From Rectinema subterraneum (GTDB lineage Bacteria > Spirochaetota > Spirochaetia > Treponematales > Rectinemataceae), in assembly GCA_009768935.1 (NCBI GenBank), contig WESA01000005.1, positions 1 through 64,000 on the forward strand: a DNA stretch of 64,000 nt, in the 5' to 3' direction. Of this stretch, positions 52,869 to 63,156 are shown one piece after another. Position 1 is the stretch's first letter; each line of letters opens with the position of its first letter. Below the pieces are notes generated by a model. That model made no database searches, was not told the DNA's origin, and was given only the letters and a program-made list of their open reading frames with translations. The translations under genes and the position numbers were made by a program.

Positions 52869-55800
52869 GCGCACCGATAAGCCAGGCTTCGGCAACCTCG
52901 GGTGGCTCTCCTCGCCGGGCCGCGTAATCCTCGACCTGATCCCGCCCTATTTTCCCCACCGAAAAATAGCGGGCTGAAGGGCTTGCAAAGTACCAGCCGC
53001 ACACGGCGGACGCGGGCCTCATCATAAACGATTCGGTGAGCGAAAGACCAATCCGCTGATTCACATCCAATAAGGAAAAAATGAGCGCCTTGTCCCTGTG
53101 ATCAGGGCAGGTAGGGTAGCCCGGGGCGGGCCGGATTCCCTCGACTCCGGAACAGCCGAATCCCCAATAGGCGTCCCGGACGAGCATGTAGAGGCGCTCC
53201 GAAGCCGCTTCGGCCAGGCGATCAGCCAGGCTCGCTATCAAAAGCGCACGGTAGTCGTCGGCCTTTGCATCCAGCGCAATCTTGCTCTCTTCAAGATTGC
53301 CCCCAGCATTTACTGCGAAGGCTCCAATCCAGTCAGGTTTGCCGCTTTCCGCTGCCTGCAGAAAGTCCGCGAGGCACAGATAGCCGCCTTCCGGCTTGAA
53401 ACGCTGCTGACGCAGGCATGGAAGCCTGGCCCGAAGACTAGTTCTGTCTTCTCCTGCGTAAATAAGGATATCGTCCTGCGCGCGAGCAGCGGGAAATATT
53501 CCGAAAACGCTCTTTACCTCAAGAAGGCCACTCCGGGCAGCACGTTCGAGGAGTTCCATAGCATCTCGATAGAACCGGCGCGCCTCTTCGCCCTTCTGCG
53601 GATCCTGAAGAATGTCGGGATAGCGCCCTTTAAGGCCCCATGCCCTAAAGAAATGCGACCAATCGATCATGGGAACAAGGTCAGCTACTTTAAAAGCAAG
53701 CACAGCCGGACCAGGCTCGTGGGGACGTACGGGCGGCACAAGGTTGGAAGCACTCGCATTGCGCCGCGCCTCCTCAAGACTCACATAGCGCACAAGTTCC
53801 CGCCCTTCCTGATAACGAGTCCTCGTGTTCTCCTGTTCCATCCGTACCTGTTCCAGATAGGAATTGCGCCGTCCTTCCGAAAGAAGCTTGTCCATCACGC
53901 CGGGCGCCTGGGAGGCATCGCCCACGTGGATAACCGGACCAGAGTACTCAGGAGCTATCCTGAGTGCCGTATGGAGCGGGTTTGTCGTAGCGCCACCAAC
54001 CAGCAGCGGTATGTGTAAGCCGCGTGCTTCCATCAGCGAAGCCACTCTTCCCATCTCTTCCAGCGAGGGCGAAATAAGGCCGGAAAGCCCGACTGCATCG
54101 ACGCGGTATTCGATTGCCGCTTCTACAATACGTTCGGAAGACACCATCACCCCAAGATCGATCACCTCATAGCCGTTACAGGAAAGTATGAGAGAAACTA
54201 TATTTTTGCCTATGTCGTGTACATCGCCCCTGACCGTAGCAAGCAGAATTTTCCCCCTGCTGGAAGGCTGTCCCGCCTGCTCAGCCTCGATGTATGGCTG
54301 AAGTATGTGCACCGCTTCCTTCATCACCCTCGCGCTTTTAACGACCTGCGGAAGAAAAAGCTTGCCCTCCCCAAAGAGCGAACCCACCTTGTTCATGCCT
54401 TCCATGAGCGGCCCTTCAATGATTTCAAGGGCACGGGCATACTGGCGTCGAAGCTCTTCGATATCATCTTTCAGTGTCTCGGACTTGCCGGATACAAGCG
54501 CATGAATAACCCGATCCTTCGGAGAGAGTTTTTCGCTCGCTTCGCCAGGCTGACCAGAAGCTGAGCCCGAAAGACCCGCTGCAACTTCGATCAGCCGTTC
54601 AGCAGCATCCGGCCTTCGGTTCAGCACCAGATCTTCGATCCTCTCCCTGATATCAGGCGGGATTTCATCGTATGGCACGAGCTGGGCAGGGTTGACAATG
54701 CCCATGTCCATGCCAGCTGCTCTCGCATGGTACAGAAAAACAGCATGCATCGCCGAGCGCAAAGCCTCATTGCCGCGGAAGGCAAACGAGAGATTGGACA
54801 CCCCACCCGAGACAAGAGCCCCTGGCAGGTTGCGCTTTATCCACGCGACGGCGGCGATATAATCCACGGCGTGGTTCCGGTGCTCCTCGATACCAGTGCC
54901 AATCGCAAAAATATTCGGATCGAGAATAATGTCCTCGGCCGGTATGCCCGCTTGCTCGGTAAGCAATCGGTACGCGCGCTCGCAGATGCTGATTTTGCGT
55001 TCGTAGTCTTCAGCCTGACCATGCTCGTCCATCGCCATAACGAGAATGGCTGCACCAAGTCGCCGGATAGTCCGAGCCCGCCCCAGGAAAGTTTCCTCTC
55101 CATCTTTCAGGCTGATTGAATTGACAATGCCCTTGCCCTGAAGGTGTTTGAGGCCCTCCAGAAGCGTGTTCCAATTGGAAGAATCGAGCATGACCGGTAC
55201 GCGCGCGATATCAGGCTCGGCTGCGACAAGATCGAGAAAGCGTGCCATGGTGTTGGCTGAATCGATGAGCGGGTCGTCCATGTTGATATCGATGATCTGG
55301 GCGCCAGCTTCGATCTGCGCCCGGGCGACTTCGAGTGCCTCGGTCAGTTTGCCTTCCCTTATAAGCCTTGCAAAGGCGCGGGAGCCTGCGACATTGGTTC
55401 GCTCACCGATGTTGACAAACAGCGTTTCGGGGCTTATATCGAGCGGCTCTAGGCCTGCAAGCACGCTGTGTTTCTGGTGGGAGCTCCAGCCGGAAGCAAA
55501 GGTCTTGGGGCGGAAAAAGCGCGGTCGAATTCCATCCAAAGCTTCCGCAATCGCTCTGATATGCTCCGGAGTCGTGCCGCAGCAACCGCCTATGATGTTC
55601 GCCCCATGCCGTTCATTCTTTTCGACGCCGCGCGCAAATTCGCGCAATACTCGTGCCATATTTTCGGGACTATCGTCGTATTCACCGAGTTCGTTGGGCA
55701 TGCCGGCATTGGGGTGCAGACTCACTGCGCACTCCGCTTCTTCAGCAATCTCTTCAACAAAAGGAAGAAGGCTCTCCGCACCCATCGAGCAGTTGAAACC

Positions 55801-56535
55801 GATGGAAAAAGGCTCGGCATGTGCAATCGAGTGCCAAAACGCGCGCGCCGTCTGACCAGCGAGCAGGCGTCCCGAGGCATCCGCAATCGTACCGGAAATC
55901 ATGAGGGGAAGTTCTTTGCCCAATTCCCGGAACACTGAATGTATGGCCCAGATCGCAGCCTTAGCATTCAAAGTATCGTACACTGTCTCGATCAGAAGCA
56001 CGTCCGCCCCGCCTTCGATGAGTCCCAGCGCACATTCCCGGTACGCAGCAGCCATCTCGTCAAAGCTCACGGCTCTTTTGCCGGGGTCGGAAGCATCAGG
56101 AGCGATGCTGAGCGATTTTGCTGTCGGCCCAATAGAGCCTGCAACAAAACGAGGCTTCTTCGGATTGCTCGCCTGTGCTTCATCGCATGCCTGGCGCGCA
56201 AGGCTCGCTCCAGCCCTGGAAATCTCCCTCACCCATGGTTCCAGCTTGTAGTCCGCCTGGCTTATGGCAGTCGCATTGAAGGTATTGGTCTCGATAATGT
56301 CGGCTCCCGCCTCCAGGTAGGCCCGATGAATATCGCGAATGACATCGGGCCGAGTCAGGCAAAGGACATCATTGTCGCCTGCAAGATTCACTGGATGGTC
56401 CGCAAAGCGCTGCCCGCGGAAATCCGCTTCGGAAAGGCGCCTGCGCTGGATCATCGTTCCCATCGCGCCATCGAGAATCAGAATCCGCTCAAAAGCCAGA
56501 CGCTCGAGCAACGCGTATTTTTCGCTTCTTTTCAT
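52795..56535 (-). CDS. metH: Cobalamin-dependent methionine synthase
   Basis: 1246 residues from ATG 56535, whose ATGA overlaps the metF-fusion stop. The frame upstream lies inside that gene. The modules are in order: homocysteine-binding (1-~335) with zinc Cys pair GGCCGTTP at Cys318/319; pterin-binding (~345-600) with ERTNVAGSR near 368; B12-binding with DVHDIGKN (lower-ligand His773) near 771; and the SAM-dependent reactivation domain at the C-terminus ([12 protein letters not shown]). All modules are present. The C-terminus runs about 17 residues past the usual NYD end and overlaps the UPF0280 gene by 74 bases. Confidence 0.96.
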   Translation of the reverse strand: MKRSEKYALLERLAFERILILDGAMGTMIQRRRLSEADFRGQRFADHPVNLAGDNDVLCLTRPDVIRDIHRAYLEAGADIIETNTFNATAISQADYKLEPWVREISRAGASLARQACDEAQASNPKKPRFVAGSIGPTAKSLSIAPDASDPGKRAVSFDEMAAAYRECALGLIEGGADVLLIETVYDTLNAKAAIWAIHSVFRELGKELPLMISGTIADASGRLLAGQTARAFWHSIAHAEPFSIGFNCSMGAESLLPFVEEIAEEAECAVSLHPNAGMPNELGEYDDSPENMARVLREFARGVEKNERHGANIIGGCCGTTPEHIRAIAEALDGIRPRFFRPKTFASGWSSHQKHSVLAGLEPLDISPETLFVNIGERTNVAGSRAFARLIREGKLTEALEVARAQIEAGAQIIDINMDDPLIDSANTMARFLDLVAAEPDIARVPVMLDSSNWNTLLEGLKHLQGKGIVNSISLKDGEETFLGRARTIRRLGAAILVMAMDEHGQAEDYERKISICERAYRLLTEQAGIPAEDIILDPNIFAIGTGIEEHRNHAVDYIAAVAWIKRNLPGALVSGGVSNLSFAFRGNEALRSAMHAVFLYHARAAGMDMGIVNPAQLVPYDEIPPDIRERIEDLVLNRRPDAAERLIEVAAGLSGSASGQPGEASEKLSPKDRVIHALVSGKSETLKDDIEELRRQYARALEIIEGPLMEGMNKVGSLFGEGKLFLPQVVKSARVMKEAVHILQPYIEAEQAGQPSSRGKILLATVRGDVHDIGKNIVSLILSCNGYEVIDLGVMVSSERIVEAAIEYRVDAVGLSGLISPSLEEMGRVASLMEARGLHIPLLVGGATTNPLHTALRIAPEYSGPVIHVGDASQAPGVMDKLLSEGRRNSYLEQVRMEQENTRTRYQEGRELVRYVSLEEARRNASASNLVPPVRPHEPGPAVLAFKVADLVPMIDWSHFFRAWGLKGRYPDILQDPQKGEEARRFYRDAMELLERAARSGLLEVKSVFGIFPAARAQDDILIYAGEDRTSLRARLPCLRQQRFKPEGGYLCLADFLQAAESGKPDWIGAFAVNAGGNLEESKIALDAKADDYRALLIASLADRLAEAASERLYMLVRDAYWGFGCSGVEGIRPAPGYPTCPDHRDKALIFSLLDVNQRIGLSLTESFMMRPASAVCGWYFASPSARYFSVGKIGRDQVEDYAARRGEPPEVAEAWLIGALNYDPSAKASSENIPACPSCLRPR

Positions 56536-58493
56536 TTTCCGATAACCCTCAGCGCCAAGTCGATGCGTCCAAAGGGAGCGGAAAGCTGGACGCCCTGGAT
56601 ACTCCCTTTCAGCGATTCGTACAATTCGCGCGCAATCGCCACTCCCTCCTCGCGCGCTGATTCGGCACTTGCGCAATGTTCCATACGCTGAATGACCTCA
56701 TCCGGAATTTCGATGCCCGGTACTTCATTTTTCATAAAGAGAGCGTTTTTCAAGCTGGAAAGCGGCCAAATGCCCATAATGATGGAGATATGCAAGCCAT
56801 TTCGTTCTATATAATCGAGAAATTCTTCCATGACTGCTCTGTCGAAAACCGGCTGGGTAATTGCCCACTCTGCGCCTGCGTCAATTTTCTTGCGGAACCG
56901 CTCCATTTCTGTTTCGAAGTTGGCGCGACCCGGATTGACGCCTACTCCGTGCGACAGACCGGTCGGCTTGCCTATCGGCTTGCCGGAAATGTCAAAGCCA
57001 CCGTTCAGGCGGTAAATCATGCGCGTAAGGCCGATGGAGTCGATATCGAACACGCCAGTAGCATCGGGATAGTCTCCAAGCTTGGGCGGATCGCCAGTGA
57101 TGCAGAGTATATTGCGCAAGCCAATCGCATGGGCGCCGAGAAGGTCTGCCTGCATGCTGATGAGATTGCGGTCGCGGCAGGTGTAGTGAAGAATGGTCTC
57201 AAGCCCCACCTGCTGTTCGATCATGATTGCGGTGACAAGCGTGCTGACGCGCGATGTCGCGCGCGGTCCATCAGGGATATTGATGGCGTCGATGCCTGCC
57301 TGCTTCGCGATTCGAGCCTTGTCGATAATGGTGTCGAGCGTGGTACCAGAAGGAGGAACCAGTTCGAGCGAATAGACCATCTGTCCCCGTGCCAGCTTCG
57401 CCGCAAGCTGCGACTTTTCGGCAAAGGGAATGCGTTCCACCTCAGCTTTGCCAGCCTCCGGCTTCGCTCCGCCTGACTTCGAGCCAATTGGGACAAAGGA
57501 GACAATCTTGCCCGCGCCGGAGATTTCCGAAGGCCCCCTGCCACCGGGCCCCCTGTCGCCAAGCCCCTTGCCAGCGCACTCTTCCCCAGCAAAATCGTGG
57601 TCTTTGCACATGGCGCGATACTGGCGCACCGTCCGCGCCATCGACCGGATATGGTCAGGCGTCGTGCCGCAGCAGCCTCCCACAAAGCGCACGCCTTCCT
57701 GCAAATAATATTTCGTATAGGTTGCAAAATATTCAGGCGTCGACATATACATCATTCGGCCTTCAATCTGACGCGGCATGCCCGCATTCGGCTCAATAAG
57801 CAAAGGAATATCACTGCGGTGCGAATGCATCCTCTTGGCTGCCCTCAGCATGGGCTGAGGCCCGACTGAGCAATTGAGCCCGATGACATCGGCGCCGGCC
57901 TCGATCAGGCGATCCATGGCCTCTTCAAGCGTCAGCCCGAAAAGCGGGTTGCCACTCATATCGATTGTCATGCTCGCGAAAACAGGGACAGAGGTTGCAA
58001 TGCTGCGCGCTGCTCGCACTGCCTGTGCAGCCTCGGCTGCGTCTCCGAATGTTTCCAGAAGTATGAAGTCGACTCCGCCGCCTATCAGCGCTTCCATTTG
58101 TTCGCGGAATGCATCCAGCGCATCGTGCTCGGACAGCGCTCCGACAGGCTCGAGGCGCGGGCCCAGAGGCCCCACCGAACCCGCGACGTACAAACTGTCC
58201 TGGGCAACCTGGCGCGCAAGAGAAGCAGCCTGCTTGTTTATTTCCTGCACGTGGTCCTGCAGATTGTGCCTTGCAAGCTTATACCGGCCTGCACCCCAGC
58301 TGTTTGTCGTAAGGACCTCAGCCCCCGCATCCCGATAATCGCGGTGCACCGAAAGCACAAGCTCGGGAGCAGCAAGATTCGCTTCCTCAAAACAGCGATT
58401 GATGAAGACGCCCCGCTTGTACAGCTCTGTCCCCATAGCCCCATCGAAGAGCACCGGCCGTCCTTCTTTGATAACCTGCAGGATGGACTTCAT
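56532..58493 (-). CDS. Bifunctional homocysteine S-methyltransferase / methylenetetrahydrofolate reductase (YitJ type)
   Basis: 653 residues from ATG 58493 ([11 protein letters not shown]). The frame is open to 58583 but the extension lacks family similarity, and no clear ribosome site exists at either. The N-terminal half is the Hcy-methyltransferase domain with [14 protein letters not shown] near 16, NCSVGPQ near 202 and [10 protein letters not shown] near 283. A Gly/Arg-rich linker of about 60 residues (317-375) follows. The C-terminal MTHFR domain (~380-653) has GVGVNPGR near 545 and ITQPVFD near 570. It supplies methyltetrahydrofolate to MetH, with which it is coupled. Confidence 0.92.
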   Translation of the reverse strand: MKSILQVIKEGRPVLFDGAMGTELYKRGVFINRCFEEANLAAPELVLSVHRDYRDAGAEVLTTNSWGAGRYKLARHNLQDHVQEINKQAASLARQVAQDSLYVAGSVGPLGPRLEPVGALSEHDALDAFREQMEALIGGGVDFILLETFGDAAEAAQAVRAARSIATSVPVFASMTIDMSGNPLFGLTLEEAMDRLIEAGADVIGLNCSVGPQPMLRAAKRMHSHRSDIPLLIEPNAGMPRQIEGRMMYMSTPEYFATYTKYYLQEGVRFVGGCCGTTPDHIRSMARTVRQYRAMCKDHDFAGEECAGKGLGDRGPGGRGPSEISGAGKIVSFVPIGSKSGGAKPEAGKAEVERIPFAEKSQLAAKLARGQMVYSLELVPPSGTTLDTIIDKARIAKQAGIDAINIPDGPRATSRVSTLVTAIMIEQQVGLETILHYTCRDRNLISMQADLLGAHAIGLRNILCITGDPPKLGDYPDATGVFDIDSIGLTRMIYRLNGGFDISGKPIGKPTGLSHGVGVNPGRANFETEMERFRKKIDAGAEWAITQPVFDRAVMEEFLDYIERNGLHISIIMGIWPLSSLKNALFMKNEVPGIEIPDEVIQRMEHCASAESAREEGVAIARELYESLKGSIQGVQLSAPFGRIDLALRVIGK

Positions 58494-58654
58494 AGTGCAC
58501 AAAACTATTGCATAAATATTACTTTCTGGGAAGCAGAGCAGAGCTTTGCTCATGTTCCGTTGACACATTTTGATCACAGGCATATGATGATAATTGCATA
58601 TCTTGATATCTTAATTTTGCTATAGTCTATATCAGCTCGAAAGAAGGCTTTCTT

Positions 58655-58957
58655 ATGGCTGATCTCAAGCATGACGCATCGCGTGCGGCCGTTATTGCGG
58701 ACCTTTTGAAGGCTCTTGCACATCCTGTGCGATTGCGGATTGTCGCGCTCCTCATCGAAAATGAAGCGACTGTAAGCGCGCTCGAGCAATTGCTCGGTGT
58801 CCCGCAGTCTGTCGTGTCTCAACAATTGAGAATTCTGCGCATGGCCGATCTTGTCCAATACCGCCGAGTCAAAGGCTTTGCCACATACAGCATCAAACAA
58901 CCCCGCCTGGTCGACCTTATTCATTGTCTCGAAGGCTGCCGCACAGGCGACCTCTAG
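58655..58957 (+). CDS. ArsR-family transcriptional regulator
   Basis: 100 residues. LLKALAHPVRLRIVALLIENEATVSAL near 18-44 is the ArsR winged helix, and LLGVPQSVVSQQLRILRMADLVQYRR near 46-71 the recognition helix and wing. The only cysteine (Cys95) is at the C-terminus (EGCRTGDL), so a metal or persulfide sensor of the BigR/SqrR two-Cys kind is not supported. It lies at the head of the sulfur-relay cluster and is divergent from metF, so it may control either. Confidence 0.92.
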   Translation: MADLKHDASRAAVIADLLKALAHPVRLRIVALLIENEATVSALEQLLGVPQSVVSQQLRILRMADLVQYRRVKGFATYSIKQPRLVDLIHCLEGCRTGDL

Positions 58958-59010
58958 CCTCGTCACACCTATAACTCTCTCCCAAGCATTCATTTCCCAA
59001 AGGAGGAAGC

Positions 59011-59547
59011 ATGGATATCGAAAAAGAACTTGCCGACATCAAAGCAAAGCTTGAAGCGATGCCCGGCAAGGAAAACAAGCTTTCGATGGTCATCTTCTCG
59101 GGTGATCTCGACAAGCAGATCGCTGCGCTCATTATCGCGACAGGAGCCGCGGCGATGGGCATGAAAGTCGTGCTGTTCTACACCTTCTGGGGCACCTCGG
59201 CGCTTCGCGATCCCGCAAAAAAGGTGAACGGCAAGAGCTTCATGGGCAAAATGTTTGGCTTTATGCTCCCAAAAGGCAGAAACAAGCTCAAACTGTCCCA
59301 GATGCACATGGCTGGCATGGGAACCGCAATGCTCAAGGATCTCATGAAAAAGAAGAACGTCGCCAGCCTCGACCAGCTCTTTGAGGCTGCAGGCATGCTG
59401 GGCGTGCAGATCAACATCTGCCAGATGTCCATGGATCTGATGGATCTCAAGCGCGAGGAAATGATCGACTATCCCCATCTCAATGTGTGCGGCGTAGCAA
59501 CATTCCTGAACGATGCCAAAGAATCGGCGATTCAGCTTTTTATCTGA
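59011..59547 (+). CDS. DsrE/DsrF-like (DsrE2) sulfurtransferase family protein
   Basis: 178 residues. LSMVIFSGDLDKQIAALIIATGAAAMGMKVVLFYTFWGTSALR near 23-65 is the DsrE core, and the chain continues with the methionine-rich KMFGFMLPKGRNKLKLSQMHMAGMGTAM region of DsrE2 proteins. Cys137 (INICQMSMDLM) is at the reactive position of this family, and Cys161 follows (NVCGVATF). It lies after the ArsR gene and before TusA, with a 32-base gap to the latter. Probably a cytosolic persulfide carrier. Confidence 0.9.
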   Translation: MDIEKELADIKAKLEAMPGKENKLSMVIFSGDLDKQIAALIIATGAAAMGMKVVLFYTFWGTSALRDPAKKVNGKSFMGKMFGFMLPKGRNKLKLSQMHMAGMGTAMLKDLMKKKNVASLDQLFEAAGMLGVQINICQMSMDLMDLKREEMIDYPHLNVCGVATFLNDAKESAIQLFI

Positions 59548-59579
59548 TTTTGCAAATTTTATTTTAAGAGGAGAATAGT

Positions 59580-59819
59580 ATGTCAGATTACACAGTCGCA
59601 AAAACACTCGATTGCAAAGGGCTTGCATGCCCGATGCCCATTGTCCGGCTGAGCCAGGAAATTGCCAAAATTAAGGTTGGCGAAGTCATTGAAATGTTCA
59701 CTACCGACCCGGGTTCGCTCGCAGATGTCCCCTCCTGGGCGAAGTCGACCGGCAATGCAGTCCTGGAAAACAAACAGGAAAGCGGCGTCATTCACTTTTT
59801 TGTCAAACGCCAGAAATAA
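59580..59819 (+). CDS. TusA-family sulfur carrier
   Basis: 79 residues. TLDCKGLACPMPIVRL has the CPxP motif with reactive Cys17, which carries a persulfide in TusA. The rest is the TusA/SirA fold (IEMFTTDPGSLADVPSWAKSTGN). Preceded by GAGGAGA. It would pass sulfur between the DsrE-like protein and an acceptor, such as DUF39 in the neighbouring operon or a membrane DsrMK-like complex. TusA is usually part of tRNA thiolation, but its neighbours here are redox proteins. Confidence 0.93.
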   Translation: MSDYTVAKTLDCKGLACPMPIVRLSQEIAKIKVGEVIEMFTTDPGSLADVPSWAKSTGNAVLENKQESGVIHFFVKRQK

Positions 59820-59828
59820 GGTCGTATC

Positions 59829-60602
59829 ATGGATCCGCAAGCAGTCAGCGCCGCAAGCCAGGCTGTCGTGCATACAGGCTTCGCGCTCTTTTTGGACAAG
59901 CTGTACTACTTCATCATGGTACCGCTTGTGTATATCTCGGTCATCGTGATGATTGTCGGCATTGTTGCCAAGATTGTGTCGATCGTGCGCGCCCCAATTC
60001 CCGCCTTTTCGCTGAAGACATATCCTGCCAAAAAGCGCCCCTTCCTCGCGGCGCTCGGGGATACCTTCGGCATGCCCATGATCCGGAAAGAAAAACCGCT
60101 GTTCTGGTTTTTCCTCATGATGTTCCACATCGGAATTTTCTTCCTGTTTTTTGGGCATCTCGATCTGTTCCCTGGCGTGAACCTGATGCCACCTGAATCG
60201 CGCCACATGATCGGCGCGGGAGCTGTCGGCTTGTCTGTAACGATTCCGACCTTCTACTTCCTGTTCCGGAGGTTCAAGGGTCAGGAGCGCCACATCTCCG
60301 TCCCATCGGATTATCTTCTGCTTTTGCTTCTGCTGTTTATCTTCCTGCTGGGCGACATGATCAGCTGGGGAAATTCGTGGACCGCGAATGGATTCGTTAT
60401 GACAAAGGCGGACTTCAAGAACTATTTCGGTATTCTGAAAAGCTTCTCCTTTGTCGATCCGCGCACGGTTCTGCATGGCTCGCATTATCACTTTGTGGTT
60501 CTGCACGTTTTTCTTGCTGAATTATTTATGATGATACTGCCATTTACCAAAATCGTGCACACCTTCTTCAGTCTGCCGCTGAATCTGCTGAGGAGGAGGT
60601 GA
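59829..60602 (+). CDS. DsrM/NarI-like cytochrome b membrane subunit
   Basis: 257 residues with about five helices: 28-52, 93-112, 128-150, 162-178 and 218-240. His in FHIGIFFLFFGHLDLF near 98-109 and HFVVLHVFLAELFM near 220 are candidate heme b ligands of the NarI/DsrM fold. It lacks the TusA or DsrE domains of fused versions. It probably takes electrons to or from menaquinone and works with the DsrK-like protein, encoded three bases downstream. The cytosolic redox target is not known. Confidence 0.88.
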   Translation: MDPQAVSAASQAVVHTGFALFLDKLYYFIMVPLVYISVIVMIVGIVAKIVSIVRAPIPAFSLKTYPAKKRPFLAALGDTFGMPMIRKEKPLFWFFLMMFHIGIFFLFFGHLDLFPGVNLMPPESRHMIGAGAVGLSVTIPTFYFLFRRFKGQERHISVPSDYLLLLLLLFIFLLGDMISWGNSWTANGFVMTKADFKNYFGILKSFSFVDPRTVLHGSHYHFVVLHVFLAELFMMILPFTKIVHTFFSLPLNLLRRR

Positions 60603-60605
60603 GCC

Positions 60606-61862
60606 ATGGAAGCAGCAACACAAGAAGCACTGAAAAAGCTGTTCGAATCCAAGCTGAACAAGGCCATGCGTCTGTATCTCGACACCTGCGCCCATTGCGG
60701 ACTCTGCGTCGAGGCTTGCCATGTCTACCAGGCGATGCCCGAAACGAAGTACACGCCCGTCGGCCGCGCCGAAGTAGTCCGCAAGCTCTTCAAGCGCTAT
60801 TTCAAGATGCAAGGCAAAATAGCGCCCTGGCTCGGCGAAGTCATCGAACTCGATGACAAAAGCGTCAATATGGCGTACGAAGCTGCATTCTCCTGCACCG
60901 GCTGCCGGCGATGCGTCACCGTCTGTCCCTTCGGCATCGATACCCAGCAGGTCATGAATATTGCAAAGCTTCTGCTTATCGGAGCTGAGAAACAGCCACA
61001 GATTCTCGCCATGCTCTCGGACATGTCCATCGCCAAGGGCGAAACATGGAAGGAAACCGCCAACGACTACATCGCAGCCCTCAACAACCTTGCGCCCGAA
61101 GTCGAAGCACTCGCACCAACCCCGCCGGGACGCCCAGCCATTCCCATAGACGTTGAAAACGCCAATGTTCTGTATGTCGGGCTTTCAGGGAAGCATTCAA
61201 TTGTGCCTGCCGCGGCGATTCTGAACGCGGCAAGCGAAAACTGGACCATCAGTCATTTCGAGGCGGTGAATTTCGCAGCGTGGCTCGGCGATGGAGAAAA
61301 GCAACGCCTTATCGCAAAACGAATCATCATGGAAGCCGAGCGCCTCAAAGTCAAGGAAGTCGCGGTCGTCGAGTGCGGCACGGCAACCAGAGTGCTGAAA
61401 TTCATGACCGGCTCCCATCCCTTCAGGATTGTGTCGATCGTCGAGCTCATCGCCCGCTACATCGAGCAAGGGCGAATCAAAGTCAAGCCCGGCACAATTT
61501 CGGGAACACTTACCTACCACGACCCCTGCCAGCTCGGCAGAAATGGCGGTGTCATGGAAGAGCCGCGCTATATCATCGGCAAGCTGACGGACAAGTTCGT
61601 GGAACTCACGCCCAACAAGGAAGCCAACTGGTGCTGCGGTGGCGGGGGCGGGCTTATTTCGCTCGGCGAGCATGAATTCCGTATGAAGACCGGCAAGGTC
61701 AAGGTTGACCAGATGCGCGCTTCGAAAGCCGACACAATCTGTACAGCCTGCGAGAACTGTCATACCCAGTTGACCGAGCTGAACGAACATTATGGGCTGG
61801 GCATGAAGGTCGAGTCGCTCACCAATCTGGTCGCGCATGCGCTGACGGGATTCGGGGCCTAG
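60606..61862 (+). CDS. DsrK/HdrD-like Fe-S heterodisulfide-reductase-type subunit
   Basis: 418 residues. Two [4Fe-4S] motifs, CAHCGLCVEAC from about 28 and CTGCRRCVTVCPFG near 97, precede two CCG-type domains. These have HDPCQLGRNGG near 300, CCGGGGGLISLGEHE near 340 and CTACENCHTQL near 379. These are the residues that hold the non-cubane cluster of HdrB/HdrD. With the DsrM-like subunit it forms a membrane complex reducing or oxidising disulfides or persulfides in DsrMK/HdrED style. No DsrAB or DsrC gene lies in the window, so the usual partner is missing. Confidence 0.92.
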   Translation: MEAATQEALKKLFESKLNKAMRLYLDTCAHCGLCVEACHVYQAMPETKYTPVGRAEVVRKLFKRYFKMQGKIAPWLGEVIELDDKSVNMAYEAAFSCTGCRRCVTVCPFGIDTQQVMNIAKLLLIGAEKQPQILAMLSDMSIAKGETWKETANDYIAALNNLAPEVEALAPTPPGRPAIPIDVENANVLYVGLSGKHSIVPAAAILNAASENWTISHFEAVNFAAWLGDGEKQRLIAKRIIMEAERLKVKEVAVVECGTATRVLKFMTGSHPFRIVSIVELIARYIEQGRIKVKPGTISGTLTYHDPCQLGRNGGVMEEPRYIIGKLTDKFVELTPNKEANWCCGGGGGLISLGEHEFRMKTGKVKVDQMRASKADTICTACENCHTQLTELNEHYGLGMKVESLTNLVAHALTGFGA

Positions 61863-62069
61863 CCAGGGCGCTTTTGCCGAGCCATTTGTCGATTAGCTGA
61901 ACTGATTTTTACTTGCAGTATACCGGCGTGCTTCGGCTGCGCGCCCCTTATCACAGAAAAAACGGGCTGTTCAGGATTCCCCCTGGGCAGCTCGCTTCAT
62001 TTGCAGCAATTCCAGCAGTCCGTCCTGCATAACAACCTCGGCCCTTCCGCTCTAGCGCCCACATTACTG

Positions 62070-62126
62070 CTGTCAATTGACTGACAATTTTATATTAAAT
62101 TCTGTCACTAGACTGACAATATTTTA
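62070..62126. promoter_or_regulatory. Tandem TGTCA-N-TGACA-type dyads, period 32
   Basis: CTGTCAATTGACTGACAAT (from 62070) and CTGTCACTAGACTGACAAT (from 62102) are two near-identical sites 32 bases apart, about three helical turns. Each has a TGTCA/TGACA inverted core and is followed by A/T-rich sequence. The layout suits cooperative binding of a dimeric regulator. Confidence 0.55.
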
Positions 62127-62171
62127 CAAATTCGCAAGTGCTTAGCATGTGCGGTCTCCAATAGAATTGGA

Positions 62172-62216
62172 CAAAAAAACGCCATCAAAGCGACTAACCT
62201 TGATGGCGCAAAAAAT
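62172..62216. terminator. Bidirectional intrinsic terminator
   Basis: CGCCATCAA (62180-62188) pairs with TTGATGGCG (62200-62208), with A-runs on both sides on the plus strand. It reads as a terminator for the minus-strand exported-protein gene and possibly for the plus-strand cluster. Confidence 0.85.
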
Positions 62217-62299
62217 AATCCAAAGAGCGGAACCAGTTCGGTAACCTAATATGTAATTCAGATTTCCGCGTGCCGGCTTCCAGCCTCGTCCAACCTAAT

Positions 62300-62962
62300 T
62301 TACATCGAGCCATCGAACTCTTTCATATCTATAAACGCGCCGTGCCAGCTGTGGTACCAGACCTGTCCGGTATAGCCATTTACTCCCAGCATTCCATAGG
62401 TTTTGCCGTCTTTCAGAACATGGATCGTATAGTAGCCATAGAAGCGATCTGCTCCATCTTCGACCTTAAGCCCTGTATTCTGGGCATCCAGAAATTTCTG
62501 AGCCAGATCATGAGCCTTGGCCTCGGAAATGGTCATCGAGTCAGTTTCGCTTTGAGCAATGAAATTGCCCCCCATCATCGAACCAGTCATGCGGCCATAT
62601 TTCTGGTTCCACATCATGTTTGGACCCGGTTCCGGAGAAACTGCACCGGTATACTTGTTCAAAAGCAACTCGAAGGCCTTGTTTTTGCCTTCTTTTTCCG
62701 CGATTTCAACATAGAAATGATTCGAAAATTCCATTACTTCGGAAACTGTGAGATCGTCATAGCCCCATAACGACAGATATTTCTGCGCCTGATCCTTTGC
62801 TTGTTCGATACTCAAAGGCTTCGCGTCTCCAGGTGGTATGTAATCCCAATTTCCCATCATGCCAGACCCGCCATAGTAGTTGCCGCCCATCATGCCTTGC
62901 GCAAAGAGCGCACCAGCAACTATCAGAGCTATCAATAATGATACAACGCCAACTCGTTTCAT
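62300..62962 (-). CDS. Met-rich exported protein, PepSY-like
   Basis: 220 residues from ATG 62962, which has GGAGG upstream; the ATG twelve bases earlier is inside that site. Residues 1-23 are a signal peptide (MKRVGVVSLLIALIVAGALF, then AQG). A Met/Gly/Tyr-rich segment (GMMGGNYYGGSGMMGNW) follows. SIEQAKDQAQKYLSLWGYDDLTV and SEAKAHDLAQKFLDA read as two PepSY-like repeats. Met clusters (MMWNQKYGRMTGSMMGGN near 115) suggest copper or other soft-metal handling. No family assigned. It is divergent from the [2Fe-2S] and hydrogenase genes. Confidence 0.78.
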   Translation of the reverse strand: MKRVGVVSLLIALIVAGALFAQGMMGGNYYGGSGMMGNWDYIPPGDAKPLSIEQAKDQAQKYLSLWGYDDLTVSEVMEFSNHFYVEIAEKEGKNKAFELLLNKYTGAVSPEPGPNMMWNQKYGRMTGSMMGGNFIAQSETDSMTISEAKAHDLAQKFLDAQNTGLKVEDGADRFYGYYTIHVLKDGKTYGMLGVNGYTGQVWYHSWHGAFIDMKEFDGSM

Positions 62963-63156
62963 AAAAACCTCCATGATTCATATGCATTCATCTTTTGAAA
63001 GCATACAGAAGCCATATGAAGGAAGTGTGAACGATTGGTGTATTTTGTTTGGTATTCCCTGCTGAACGAGGGAGAGATCGAAGAACAATTGAACAGTGTC
63101 AGAACGCATGCGATAATAGTTTAAAAGGGTGAATTGCGCTCTGGAGGATAAAGAAG

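Larger units (their letters stand above)
61863..62299. other. Gap holding the tandem dyads and a terminator
   Basis: 437 bases between the DsrK-like gene and the Met-rich exported protein. It contains two tandem 32-base TGTCA dyads (62070-62126) and a bidirectional terminator (62172-62216). Short frames on both strands lack ribosome sites or family similarity, so no gene is called. Confidence 0.5.

Noticed and set aside
58494..58654. Possible SAM riboswitch ahead of the metF fusion
   Set aside because: No SAM-aptamer landmarks, and the 160-base gap is too short and A/T-rich.
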